Assembly: GCA_900660155.1 (NCBI GenBank)
Contig: CABFPE010000079.1
Location: 329,442 to 393,441, forward strand
Length of the DNA: 64,000 nucleotides
From: Hofstenia miamia
Lineage: Eukaryota; Xenacoelomorpha; Acoela; Hofsteniidae
Direction: 5' to 3'
Under the pieces are notes generated by a model. It was not told the DNA's origin and ran no database searches. It saw nothing but the letters and a program-made list of their open reading frames with translations. Below, in pieces: positions 44,324-57,129 of the stretch. How positions within the stretch are numbered: position 1 is the first letter of the stretch; every line of letters starts with the position of its first letter. The position numbers and the translations under genes are program-made.

Positions 44324-47081
44324 CTACCACACTGCTACTTCCTTTTCTCTAATGAATTTTCCAGATAGCTCCATAATATTGTCTCTAGTAGCCAAATAGG
44401 TCACTATATCGGCTCCATCAGCAGCTGATTTTGGAGCATTGGCTCCTGTCATATCCGTTTTACACCAACCAGGACACATAGAAACAACAGCAATGTTGTC
44501 ATCTGCTAGTTCACGTGCATGGACCTAAATTTTAAATTAGTTTTGCTTACGCAAGCAGTTTAATTAAAATTAACGAATATCGCAAACAGCTAAGCAGATT
44601 CAAATATCCAATCAATGGTACCATTTGGATTTCATTAGACATGAGAATAAAAACAGATTTAAATTTTTTAGATTTGTAATTTTAAATGCTGTAACTGCCT
44701 CTCAATCTTTATAAGTTTAGAAACAACAAACAATTCAAATTGACTAGTCCTTCTAGCAACCAACATTTCAGGAATAATTTTCAGAAACTATGAATATGAA
44801 ATGTTTTTACAGCGTAACTAACTTTAGAAAGAGCAATAACTGCCAACTTGCTCATTCCATAGGATGTTTTTGAATAACCTGCTTCTAGATGTGAATTCGT
44901 TTTTGTTTTTTCAACGTAATCCTTAATGAGGGTTGACAGTTCTTCTACTTTTAGATCAGGCGAAATTAGTTTCTCTTGAAGATCTTCACGCACCTAAAAC
45001 ACTACAGTCTAAACCCATAAATATATGTGACAGATCAATGACAATTCATTAATATATGAAATTCAACATACGTTTCAATCTTAATTAACGAAACTGGAAT
45101 TTACTAAAAAGCAAGCATCATAAAAAATTTTAAAAGTATTTTACAATAATGTTGATGAAGAGAATAGAAACAGAATTCAACTGCCTTTGAACTACGCATG
45201 CTTGTGGTATATATAATGAGATTGATATTAATTTTTAATTTTTAAGAAAACCTAAAGAAATTTTAGAAAGAATTTACAACCCCTAAAATCCGTTTGTAAA
45301 CTTCCATTTGTTTGACAAGGAACGTCTTTTACAGAATGATAATTTAATGTCAATAACATTGCTCATACTTTGAAATATGAACTAAAAGTTTTAATTAGTT
45401 CATAAGAGCATCAGAAACTACAGCAGGTGCTCTAGCTGCATTCTTTAGATAAAATAAAAAATAAATTTTGTTGAAGAAAACATTATAAATGTGTCCAAGC
45501 CCAAAAAATAGAAAAATCAATTGCATAGTACACACATCTTACCTGTGAGAGTTTGCCAAACAGACTTCCTAGGTTAATAATTCGCCCATTAGTTAAAAGT
45601 GGAATGAAGGCATTGGTGACATTAAGGGTGCCAAAATAATTTATTCTAATGACGATCTAAAATAAAGTAATAGTAAATCAAATACTGCAAAAGTACAACA
45701 TACTGATGCTTGTTCATCAACAGTTGAATCAATGCCGGCATTGTTTACCAAAACATCCAATTTCCCATGCTCTTTTGAAATTGTTTGTGCTGCAGAGTTT
45801 ATAGTGGCAATGTCCTCAAGATCCAACTGCAAATATCTAAGCAAACACTTAAGCATTGCTCAAAACAGTGAAATGAATTTGCATATCATTTTCATTATAT
45901 TAGTTAAATTAACCTATAATTTTATGTCCATAAATGAATAACTTTACTGGCAAAATTCTAAATATCAGTGTTGCCCTTTTTACTTACTTTCCAAAAATTG
46001 TGGCAAATGCTCATATTACTATATATCCACACAGTAAAATGAATGAAAATTGAATGCATATTTGGAGGTCATAGACTGGGTGACTAGTTGTTATTCTTTA
46101 TCTAAAGTTGTGCTTTATATTTTTACCGTAAAAATATTTTCATGTTGCATCACTAAACTTCATATGTTCACATATAATATATATACATATTAGAGATATG
46201 CGGGAACAGTTCTAGTACTAAATCCCATCCAAGTCGCGCGATACGAAATGGGGACCGAAAAAATTAGTGTTGTTTCCTCAAATTCAGGGTGAAATATTGA
46301 AATGATTTTAATTTCATGAGATGGATTTTTGTCCGCCCTTATCAGAACATTGGGAACAGGTAGGGGAAGACTTTGAAAAACCGGCTTTTCATTGAGAAAA
46401 GTAAATTTCAGACACATGATTCCAGTCTAGAATAAACGTTTAAATTTATAATCAAATTTTACAATACTTTCAGCATGCTGAATAGAGTAATTCAATTGCC
46501 AGGGTGTATGCAATGTAAAGAATTACTTTATATTCCATGCACAACGTTATGATGTATAAAGAAATTGGGAGTGAGCTCTTAATTAAAATCATTCTACTGG
46601 TCCATATAATTTTTGAACTTTCAAAAGATTCAAACTTCCATAATTTCTTGTTGAGGTTCTTTTCATGTTAAATTAATTTAATAGGTCTCGAATAATACAA
46701 TGTTCCAGAAGGCAAACTATGCACGCAAGATTTGCAAATATGTTGTTAACCCATTCAGACTTTAAAATTTTCTGGATCACGTCACTCTCGAAATTGAGGT
46801 TCTCCTCTTACTATAAAATCCTACTTTAAAAATCTCCGCCAAATAACCTTGCAAAATATTGATTCACTATGGAGAAGTTTACAATGGGCCTAGAAGAAAT
46901 GTTACCTTATATTTTGCAATCCTTCCTCTTGCAAGATTTTCATTGCTTCCGCGCCCCTTTGCTTGTCACGAGATGTCAGATATACAACATCATCTTCTGA
47001 GTAAAACTTTGAAATCTGTCGAACAGCTTCCAATCCAATGCCTTTGTTGGAGCCAGTTACTAGACATATACGTGGTGACAT
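44324..47081 (-). CDS. CBR1: Carbonyl reductase-like SDR, gene D (five exons)
   Basis: Exons in transcript order are 46906-47081 (also assembled as 48107-48282), 45704-45836, 45543-45656, 44823-44993 and 44324-44524. Total coding length is 795 nt, or 264 residues. Motifs are TGSNKGIG and TSRDK in exon 1, NNAG in exon 2, NYFGT and INLGS in exon 3, YGMSK in exon 4, CPGW and TDMTG in exon 5. Exon 2 is 133 nt instead of 151: six codons just after NNAG are missing (NNAGIDSTVDEQAS against NNAGFAF... in the other copies), without disturbing the frame. That loop lies beside the cofactor site in this family, so kinetics may differ. A TTTTAG acceptor directly abuts the ATG. Otherwise it looks functional. 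Confidence 0.88.
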
Positions 47082-48616
47082 CTAAAATTTGCTACGCAGT
47101 AATAATAGTATTTCAGTTTTAGAACAATGTTTCTGTTGCTTTGTTACGCATTTCACGATTGGCTTTAATTGCAAATACTCGGCACAAGCTACTCAAAAAA
47201 AACCACCAGAAATCTCATTCATTTTGTTAGGCACTTTTTAATGACATGATAAATTTTCTTAGAAAGATTATGTAAGCATGTGGAGCCACCACATAACACA
47301 TTTTGCCACATCAGCGGATGCATCATAGGCCTATATTTAAGGAATTGTAAAACCTTTTCTCTATAATCAGTTGGTAAAAAAAACCTGTTGATGTTGATTA
47401 AAAACAATCAAACATNTACTAAATCCCATCCAAGTCGCGCGATACGAAATGGGGACCGAAAAAATTAGTGTTGTTTCCTCAAATTCAGGGTGAAATATTG
47501 AAATGATTTTAATTTCATGAGATGGATTTTTGTCCGCCCTTATCAGAACATTGGGAACAGGTAGGGGAAGACTTTGAAAAACCGGCTTTTCATTGAGAAA
47601 AGTAAATTTCAGACACATGATTCCAGTCTAGAATAAACGTTTAAATTTATAATCAAATTTTACAATACTTTCAGCATGCTGAATAGAGTAATTCAATTGC
47701 CAGGGTGTATGCAATGTAAAGAATTACTTTATATTCCATGCACAACGTTATGATGTATAAAGAAATTGGGAGTGAGCTCTTAATTAAAATCATTCTACTG
47801 GTCCATATAATTTTTGAACTTTCAAAAGATTCAAACTTCCATAATTTCTTGTTGAGGTTCTTTTCATGTTAAATTAATTTAATAGGTCTCGAATAATACA
47901 ATGTTCCAGAAGGCAAACTATGCACGCAAGATTTGCAAATATGTTGTTAACCCATTCAGACTTTAAAATTTTCTGGATCACGTCACTCTCGAAATTGAGG
48001 TTCTCCTCTTACTATAAAATCCTACTTTAAAAATCTCCGCCAAATAACCTTGCAAAATATTGATTCACTATGGAGAAGTTTACAATGGGCCTAGAAGAAA
48101 TGTTACCTTATATTTTGCAATCCTTCCTCTTGCAAGATTTTCATTGCTTCCGCGCCCCTTTGCTTGTCACGAGATGTCAGATATACAACATCATCTTCTG
48201 AGTAAAACTTTGAAATCTGTCGAACAGCTTCCAATCCAATGCCTTTGTTGGAGCCAGTTACTAGACATATACGTGGTGACATCTAAAATTTGCTACGCAG
48301 TAATAATAGTATTTCAGTTTTAGAACAATGTTTCTGTTGCTTTGTTACGCATTTCACGATTGGCTTTAATTGCAAATACTCGGCACAAGCTACTCAAAAA
48401 AAACCACCAGAAATCTCATTCATTTTGTTAGGCACTTTTTAATGACATGATAAATTTTCTTAGAAAGATTATGTAAGCATGTGGAGCCACCACATAACAC
48501 ATTTTGCCACATCAGCGGATGCATCATAGGCCTATATTTAAGGAATTGTAAAACCTTTTCTCTATAATCAGTTGGTAAAAAAAACCTGTTGATGTTGATT
48601 AAAAACAATCAAACAT
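46216..48616. other. 1.2-kb segment assembled twice around a single N
   Basis: The 1200 bp at 46216-47415 recur at 47417-48616 with a constant offset of 1201 and no difference that I noticed; a lone N at 47416 separates them. The segment includes exon 1 of gene D. This is what an unmerged contig overlap looks like. A true tandem duplication would need independent proof. Confidence 0.9.
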
Positions 48617-49019
48617 TTGAACAGTGCCTATGTGCGCAGTCAAAGGACGTGTCCTCCCAACCTTTCTCGAAAAAGCGGCCAAAGGCAGGCCCGTAACATA
48701 TATAGTAGTCAGGTAGTCAGTGACTACCATAAATATAAATAATAAGAATGATAAAATTTCAATTTTATTTCCTCAGATTATAATTGATTATTGTATTGAT
48801 GCTGATGTATATTCAAATTATGGTTTATAGTGATAATTCCTCGGCTTATTAGAAATACAAAAATTCTAATGTAAATACAATTTTGTTTAAGAACACATAA
48901 GTGTTTAATTTACAGGCATGAATGTAAACTTCTAATATCCGAACACCAATTCACAATTTGTACGCCAATAAACGCGGCAAAACTATGAATTCCGATGTAG
49001 TCAGAATTAAAAATACCTA
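48617..49019. other. Upstream region of gene D
   Basis: Contains a CAGGCCCGTAAC motif followed by ATAGTAGTCA (48685-48715), similar to CAGGCCCGTAGC and ATAGTAGTCA at 55220-55252. This may mark one end of a hAT-like element. No gene seen. Confidence 0.35.
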
Positions 49020-49027
49020 CTACCCGC

Positions 49028-49718
49028 TATGCAGGTACCAGTATGTAGGTACAAGATGGCCAATTCAATTCCGTTTATATTTTTCATTTTGATCATTTGG
49101 AAAGATTAAATGAAAATTGAAATTGAAAAACGAAATAACCATTTTTCATTTTCGCTTTTCAAATTTCATTTTGCCAATTTCTATTAGCTTTAAAATTTTT
49201 CAAAAGAAAAACAAAAATTGAAAAATGAAAAATTAAAACGAAAAATGAAAAACCAAAATGAAAAATGAAAAATTTCAATTCCGTTTTTCGTTTTATGATT
49301 TTCTTTGTTGTTGTCATCATTCTTACGTAATTGCTAACCCATTGATTGTTTAATCAATAAATGTAATTGACGGAAAGTGGTACCGATATTAGGTAAACAA
49401 ACATTCTTTGTATTATTTAGAAAAGCTATAGTAGTTCAAAAATAACAACATAGCAATTACATTAGAATGATAACAACCAAAACGAAAATCAAAAAACGAA
49501 AAACGATATTGAAATGTTTCATTTTTCATTTTTCACTTTTCATTTTTCAATTTTCATTTTTCTTTTGAAAAATTTTAAAAATGGAAATTGGCAAAATGAA
49601 ATTTGAAAATCGAAAATGAAAAATGATTATTTCCGTTTTTCAATTTCAATTTTCATTTAATCTTTCCAAATGATCAAAATGAAAAACGGAATTCAATTGG
49701 CCACCTGGTACCTGCATA
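49028..49718. mobile_element. Foldback element with long inverted arms
   Basis: A 691-bp element whose two halves are inverted copies of each other. The outermost sequence is TATGCAGGTACCAG (left) and its complement (right), and similarity runs inward for roughly 290 bp. It includes CATTTGGAAAGATTAAATGA, the purine-rich GAAAAATGAAAAATTG runs, and GTTGTTRTCATCATTCT near the loop. Only about 100 bp in the middle is unpaired. It is flanked by 8-bp near-duplications CTACCCGC (49020-49027) and CTACCCCC (49719-49726), as expected of an inserted DNA element with 8-bp target duplication. No coding sequence. Confidence 0.8.
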
Positions 49719-49726
49719 CTACCCCC

Positions 49727-50581
49727 ATATTTATTGAAAAGCAAACCTCTATCAACACATTTCTGTTGGTGGATAATATGCAAATAGCTATTAAATTAGG
49801 CCATATGTAGCAAAATTCTGCATTAGTAGTCATCAGATTTAAAATTGGGCTATAAAATTAAGAATGACGCGGGCTCGGAATCTGAATTTCTGCAAAATCT
49901 ATCTGAATTGTTCAAAATTTTATTAATAAATTTGCATTTTCTTACATTAAAATATTATATCAACTATATATTCAATTGACTAATTATACATTAAAAATTC
50001 TCCACGGCGACAATAGTTGCAATTAAACTAAAAAATTGTCTTAGTAATAGCAAGCGCTAATCAATCTCATTTATTGTTTAGATGCCCAGCGTAAACTTTA
50101 AATTACCTAGACAGGACACTAGGTCTTATTTGCATGTTTGAGATAGTAATGCTGCATAAGCTCGTAGCATTTTCTTATGATGTACCATAAACATATATTT
50201 ATCATTAAAACTGTAATACAACTATTAACAATAACAATTTAAAATGCCCATTAAAAACTTTTTCCAGCAATGGACACATACTTATTTGAAGCCGATCACT
50301 TTTGATTTGATGCCATCACAAGTAAACTTTATTGTTAAAAAGTGCAGTTGATGCAAAATGTTTTCATTTTAGTATTTTCAATTATATACATGTATTTAGA
50401 TTTTTTATTTACAAAATTCTTATAATGGTTTTGGATATGACGGCCACGCGCCGGACCTGGGCCTGAATATTATCAATTGCCAACTGACCGAGCAGGGATG
50501 GGATTGGTTTTTGTGTTAGTGGCTCAGGCCTGCTGGGTACAACTCTGATATGTAGTTGTATTAAGTATATACATGTATATA
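49727..50581. other. Intergenic, nothing certain
   Basis: AT-rich. A GC-rich patch at 50440-50540 containing GCAGGGATGGGATTGG resembles hAT-type MITE ends. No gene. Confidence 0.35.
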
Positions 50582-51581
50582 NNNNNNNNNNNNNNNNNNN
50601 NNNNNNNNNNNNNNNNNNNNNNNNNNNNNNNNNNNNNNNNNNNNNNNNNNNNNNNNNNNNNNNNNNNNNNNNNNNNNNNNNNNNNNNNNNNNNNNNNNNN
50701 NNNNNNNNNNNNNNNNNNNNNNNNNNNNNNNNNNNNNNNNNNNNNNNNNNNNNNNNNNNNNNNNNNNNNNNNNNNNNNNNNNNNNNNNNNNNNNNNNNNN
50801 NNNNNNNNNNNNNNNNNNNNNNNNNNNNNNNNNNNNNNNNNNNNNNNNNNNNNNNNNNNNNNNNNNNNNNNNNNNNNNNNNNNNNNNNNNNNNNNNNNNN
50901 NNNNNNNNNNNNNNNNNNNNNNNNNNNNNNNNNNNNNNNNNNNNNNNNNNNNNNNNNNNNNNNNNNNNNNNNNNNNNNNNNNNNNNNNNNNNNNNNNNNN
51001 NNNNNNNNNNNNNNNNNNNNNNNNNNNNNNNNNNNNNNNNNNNNNNNNNNNNNNNNNNNNNNNNNNNNNNNNNNNNNNNNNNNNNNNNNNNNNNNNNNNN
51101 NNNNNNNNNNNNNNNNNNNNNNNNNNNNNNNNNNNNNNNNNNNNNNNNNNNNNNNNNNNNNNNNNNNNNNNNNNNNNNNNNNNNNNNNNNNNNNNNNNNN
51201 NNNNNNNNNNNNNNNNNNNNNNNNNNNNNNNNNNNNNNNNNNNNNNNNNNNNNNNNNNNNNNNNNNNNNNNNNNNNNNNNNNNNNNNNNNNNNNNNNNNN
51301 NNNNNNNNNNNNNNNNNNNNNNNNNNNNNNNNNNNNNNNNNNNNNNNNNNNNNNNNNNNNNNNNNNNNNNNNNNNNNNNNNNNNNNNNNNNNNNNNNNNN
51401 NNNNNNNNNNNNNNNNNNNNNNNNNNNNNNNNNNNNNNNNNNNNNNNNNNNNNNNNNNNNNNNNNNNNNNNNNNNNNNNNNNNNNNNNNNNNNNNNNNNN
51501 NNNNNNNNNNNNNNNNNNNNNNNNNNNNNNNNNNNNNNNNNNNNNNNNNNNNNNNNNNNNNNNNNNNNNNNNNNNNNNNNN
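50582..51581. other. Assembly gap, 1000 N
   Basis: Exactly 1000 N between two TA-rich microsatellite edges; size unknown. Confidence 0.99.
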
Positions 51582-51931
51582 TATATATATATATATATAT
51601 ATATATGGTTTCAATTGGTTTTTTCAAACATTATAAAATGCTGTTTAGCAAGTAACCATAGCCATAAGATTAATTGAGAAATACTTCATCAAATTCGAGT
51701 TTCTATAGTTTGCATGTATTGCTCTAAAAACGTTAAAAATCAATTGAACTAAAACATAAAATATTTATGTCATAGAATTTTTCATGTACTACAAATTAAA
51801 AAAATATGTATTTTTAATTAGATGAATCGATCTCGATATTTAAACTTTGCATATTGTCATATAGAATTGTTCATTCTCTACTCGGTGACCCGGTCTGGTC
51901 ATGATTGCATTCAAAAAATCTGACCGGTGAC

Positions 51932-54765
51932 CAAGGAGCTCTGAATAACAGGAGGTGACACAGAAATATTATAATAAAAATGTGTAGGTGGGAAAATTTT
52001 TTGCAACACATACAGAAACGTTAATTAATAGTTTGCAAGTGCAACTGGTTTCTACCAATGAAAACTACAATGAAATAAGGACGGGTTCGACCAGCGGAAA
52101 TCCCCAATAAATTTGATGGCATTACTGCTTCATGTTTTGAACAACATCAAAGCAGACATAGGTAAATTTTTGTTTTAGCTAATAAATTTGTATTAGAGAT
52201 TGAAAATAAATTTATGATGATTTCTTATATGTATTTAAAACTGTATTTAAAAGATTTCACTATAGAACAATGGATTTAATGATTGAAACGAGTTATGCAA
52301 TTTACTAAGGGTGTTAAAAATATGAATTGGAGAAATATTTGCACTAAATTATAAGAAATTTGTTTAACTTATTTATCAATAGGCTTAGTTCTATGAAATA
52401 TTACATTTAGGCCAACAACTTGTTTAAGTTCTCAGAGAATAGGGCAACAAGAAAATCATGCTTATCAACAGTTTATGTCTAATGATGAAATTAAGTCGTT
52501 TAACGAATTTTCTACTGGAATTTCACAATGTGCGTTTTTAAAACCTGATGATAAAATTGTTATTAAGAGAGAAAAATGTATCGTGATTTTTGAGGTGGAG
52601 ATTGAAAGTTTTGTATGGACCATCTGGACTATTACAATTGATGAATTCTTATCATATTCAGCCTATTTCGGTTCTTTTAAAATAGCAATTTTAGGTAGAG
52701 TTCTAGATGTTAAACTTAAATCTTGGTTCGAAATTTTAAATTTATACATTCTCACCATCAGCTTACTGATGTTCTTCTTGGTGAGTTTGGTTCACTAAAT
52801 CATGTTCCAAAGCAGCACAGAAGGTATTCCAATGCATTGTTTAAAATTATCAAGTTTATCTCGACATGCATATCTTTATGTTCGTGACGTTTTGCCATTA
52901 CCAAGCATTCGAACAATACAAAGAACTATAGGAGCTATTCAATTGAATGATTCTTTTTGTCAATCTTTGACAAATTCAATTTTTTCTAATTTGACTGGGT
53001 TTCAAAAAACCTGTTTGCTGCTTATAGATGAAGTATATGTTAAAGAGACTTTGGAGCTTTCAGGTAGTCATATTATTGGATATGCAGTAAATGAAGCATC
53101 TGAAAAAATAAAGGCAAAAACAATGATCGGCTTTATGATCAAATGTTTATATGGAGGCCCAACATTTATGTTGAAATTAGTTCCCGTGCATATTCCTACT
53201 GGAGAATTTATCTAAAAGTATTTTCTGAACATCATTTCTATATTGCATAATGCTGGTGCAAATATTGTTCACAGATAATTCGCATTTCAATAAGCAGTTT
53301 TCTACACACTTTCCTGGGTTTGATAATGAACGCCCCTGGGTATGTCGAATTCCATTAGATTAAAAATAAGTGTTTTTTTGCTTGATCTTCCACATTTCGT
53401 CAAATCTGTTTGAAAAAACTGGCATTCTGAGAAGGAGAAACCTCTTATTTTTGATGGAATGTATTGCAAATGGAGTGATATATTGCATGTTTATAACAAA
53501 GAAGTAGATAATGTTTTGAAATGCGCTTCTTTGTATTTTGCTGCCTTGCATCCCTCTGTTATAGTAAAACTAAAGGTCAGCTTGGCTTTGAAGATTTTTG
53601 ATGACAAAACTGTGGCAGCACTCAGAATGTGCGAAAGAGATCAAACAGCTAAATTTGTAGAAATGGTTTCAAATATTTTCAAAATAGGCAATGTTAAGTC
53701 TCCTACTATACGAGCAAGAAAAAATGACAAATTTAAAATGGTTATTTCTTCTAAATATGATGACCGCCTTGATTACCTAAGCTTAAATGCAAATAAGTTT
53801 CGTGAAATGGGCCCCCATAGCAATCAACAACGAATAAAAAGCTTAACTTTGAAGACTAGTTTTGGTATGTTTCGTACTTTGATGGGATTAAAAGAACTTT
53901 CAGAATTTTTATTAGATTTACGATTTTCGTATGTAATGCTAGGAGAATTTCAGACTGATCCACTTGAGCGTCAATTTGGAATTGACCGGCAGTCTTCAGG
54001 AAGCAATTACTGTGTGTCTGTAAATCAAGTGATGAATACATTTAGGAATAATCTGCGCAATTATTGAATGACATGGCGCTTCAGATGGATTATTCTTGCG
54101 ATTCGGATTGTAAATTTTGTGAAGCAGCACCTGATAACTGTATTATCAAAGACAGAACTATTTGCGATTTTAACAATAATTGGTTAAGTAATTCTATTGT
54201 GTACATTGCTGAATTTATTGTAGCAACATTTCAATTAGTTGATTTTGAAGGCTCAAATGATATGATTAAAAATGCAGATTTTATTCACGAACTTTCTCGT
54301 GGTCGTCTATCAATTCCTGATGAAACAATAATTAAGTATATATTAAGTTGCTATGAAATTTATTTGACTGTGTGCAACATCGCATGCACTTTATACGTTA
54401 CAAAACTTTTTGAATCATTGGCAACTGAAAATGAAGAATAAGAAACACTATTATTTACTCCTCTACACAAAATTTCTAGGTGTTTGTTCAACACTTTTAC
54501 TAGAGGTTACATCACGCAAATTAGATGATGAAAAGCGGAAACTTTCAAACTCAAGGTCATGTAAATCAAACCAAGTAGTTAAGAAGCTTCGTTCTTCATC
54601 TAATTTTAGTTAGTTTTCTATGGATGTAAAATTATACCCTTAGTTTTAACGTGCTATGGTTGTCTTTAAATTTTACTGTATTTTATAGAGAACTTAAGAA
54701 AATTTTCCCACCTACATTTTTTCTAAGATATTTCAGTGTCACCCCCTGTTAATCAGAGCTCCTTG
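51932..54765 (+). mobile_element. P-type transposon, full-length but decayed
   Basis: A 2834-bp element with inverted ends of about 65-70 bp. The left end starts CAAGGAGCTCTGAATAACAG; the right end reversed starts CAAGGAGCTCTGATTAACAG, and similarity continues through GGTGACAC and TGTAGGTGGGAAAATTTT. Flanking 8-bp sequences CCGGTGAC and TCGCTGAC match at six positions, agreeing with the 8-bp target duplication made by P elements. The interior encodes a broken P/THAP9-type transposase on the plus strand. Frameshifts and stops inside indicate that it is inactive. Confidence 0.88.
52412..54613 (+). pseudogene. P/THAP9-like transposase pseudogene
   Basis: Successive open stretches (52475-52798, 52802-53215, 53459-54067, 54064-54441) cover most of the protein. 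Recognisable parts in order are a segment with KQHRRYS reached only by a frame change near 52780, then LPLPSIRTIQR, the RNase-H-like core start LLIDEVYVKETL, PHFVKSV around 53390, and the C-terminal signature DPLERQFGIDRQSSGSNY. A stop at 52796, a stop at 53213, at least two frame changes between 53215 and 53459, and a one-base shift at about 54063 disable it. An acceptor-like TTTAG at 52407-52411 may begin an exon. The THAP DNA-binding domain was not recognised upstream. Family assignment is firm. Confidence 0.88.
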
Positions 54766-54859
54766 TCGCTGACCCACGTAAATTGTTTACAACTTCGACT
54801 GTACAATAGTGTGGTAAATTTGATCTAGCATATTAGTTTTGCCATGCAAATATTTAGTT

Positions 54860-54985
54860 TCTAATAAAGTAAATAAGGGCATGCGTAGCATTAAAACATC
54901 CTTTGTTTACACACTTGTTTCCAAAATCAAATGCATATTGAAGCTAGAAGTTCATGAGAATTAATTAGTGGTAAGAATTCGTTAT
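54860..54985 (+). repeat. Diverged block with GTAAG donor, copy 3
   Basis: Third copy of the block seen at 2641 and 20711: AGTAAATAAG, TTTACACACTTGTTTCCAA, GAGAATTAATTAGTG and a donor-like GTAAGAATTC at 54971. It lies 95 bp outside the right end of the P element, and no reductase gene follows in the remaining 9 kb. Confidence 0.35.
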
Positions 54986-57120
54986 TAGTAGTTCTATTAT
55001 TTTTACATGTTAAATTACAGAATATACTGTGCAGTGGCTAATTTCAATCATCTGGGGAGAACGGGTACTAAAATAGCTCATATGTAGGCACCTTTTGTAT
55101 TTTCTAAGATTTTAGTATATATTTAATGCTATGGATTTATTCGATTATTTTTACAAAAGTGAGGAAGTGAGGAATAGCTCCATGGAAAAGGGAACTGTTC
55201 ATAGTTAGAGGCATGTGGCCAGGCCCGTAGCAAGCCTAAAAAATTATAGTAGTCAAAGCAAAGCAATACAATATTATTTGTTAAGATTATTACAATATTT
55301 TTGGCCTTGTAATTTTATTGATGTTAATGACATTATCATACAATTCCCTAAAAATATTACATATACATATATATATATATATATATATAGTTAACTTGAA
55401 TGTAAAATTTAGCATGAAAGTTTTTTGCCAGAACAGTAGTTACATTCTGAGTGGATCTCTTCAATAATTTTTTGTTTAAAATTTAGTAATTTTAAGTAGT
55501 ACATGGATACTACAAAGATTTTTATCATTTTTGCAGATCTCAGCTAACTCATATTTTATTATTTCACTTACAGAGTTCTCTTAGATTATTTGCAGTTTTA
55601 GAAAGCAATAGAAGTGGTATTACCACTTTCGGATGCCAAAGAGTAGTTGTTGGGACGTAACCTCAGATGCACAAAAGTGTATTAGAATTACATTAGTTTT
55701 ATACATTCATTGTTATATTAAGCGAGTTGTTACTTACTGAGAAAACTCCATTTCCAAATGTTGAAATTTGTAATTTTTGGAAAATGATTTAGGAATGTAC
55801 GTGTTTCAAGTTCAATAAGTTCATTGAGTATGTGAAAGCGAAGATGCAGGTTAAAAACCATTCCATTAATTTCTTGCCTTTGGCAGAAGCAAGCAAGTTC
55901 AAAAATCAATAACTACCTCCAGAAACAATCAAATTATTGCTTCCAATTTATATTTTTTTACAAAATATAGTATTTTATAAAAGCGCCATAATCTAACAAG
56001 GATGGCATGCTTGAAAATATGTGTTCTTCAGGACACAACACAAAAATATTGGTTGGTCGTAATTGATGTATTATTTTAGGACGTTTTCATGACGTAATAG
56101 TGAAATGTATAGCTGAACAGTCCTACAGATATTTGAAAAAGTAGAAGAGGATCAGGCTACAAGGGCATAAACATATGCAAGGTTTGCATAGTACCAAAAT
56201 TGGTTACGAAAATGAAATCCCTTCCACAGTGCATGCATGATAAATGCCCATCTCACGAACCACACCACTTCTACCTACCAAGCAGAATGTCTGAGTTTAA
56301 AAAGCCTTTCACTATCGGAATATATATTCAAATTACTTACCTATTTCGTAAAAGAGTGGTTTAGAGAAATAAACATAAAAAACAAAAGAGCTCGTTCTGA
56401 AGTACATATAAATGAATGCCTTCTTCTGATATAATATCCTTCCGACACTATTATTGCTTATGCAAATCCATACATACGATTATTTACAAAAACTTGAATA
56501 TATACATGGTTGGCCAAAAAAACTTGAACAGTTAGAAACTTTATTACGTGCAAACTAAAAAAGACCCAAATCTTTAGTAAACAACAATTAAAAATGATCT
56601 TTTTTGGGAAATAAGATGATCTATGAGAATTTTAAACAAGATTCCAGCTAAGCCCTGACTACTTATTGCTGTTGTAGAATAAGAATCATGTGCTGACAAA
56701 CGAGAAACTACAAACACACAGAACAAAGTTCTTCTGCGTGTAAACAATACTGTGAAATATTTAAAAAAAATAACTTTTATATGACAAACATTATTTATTT
56801 TTTCATTTGCTGCTTAGTAAAAATGCTATTTTATTGTTTAGCAAAATAATTTATTAAATTGTTTATTAAAATTTCGACCTGCTCTATATTGATACATATA
56901 GGATGTCAAGTTATGTGCACATAAAAAATACTATAAAGTCCCATGTTGATTGATTTTTCAAACAGACCAATGAAAATTGAGGAAAGTGCATGTTATTAGA
57001 CTGTCTTACTGTTTATTGATGTCGAATAATGTTTGAAAGATTCATCTAAAAATTCTATTTATACGATTTTGACTAATGATTTCCATTCTATTTAATAGAA
57101 TATTTGGTAAAAATTATAGA
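54986..57120. other. Intergenic, nothing certain
   Basis: Holds a CAGGCCCGTAGC motif at about 55219 (possible hAT-like end), an AT microsatellite at 55369-55389 and many short ORFs with no recognisable product. Confidence 0.4.
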
Positions 57121-57129
57121 TAAACTATA

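Noticed and set aside
46190..46417. 75-codon minus-strand ORF repeated at 47367-47618
   Set aside because: Its repetition only reflects the assembly duplication; no family recognised.
48107..48282. A fifth reductase gene represented by a lone exon 1
   Set aside because: It is the duplicate of gene D exon 1 within the repeated 1200-bp segment around the single N.
50409..51655. Long ORFs across the second N block
   Set aside because: Same artefact; the ends are TA microsatellite translated as YIYI.
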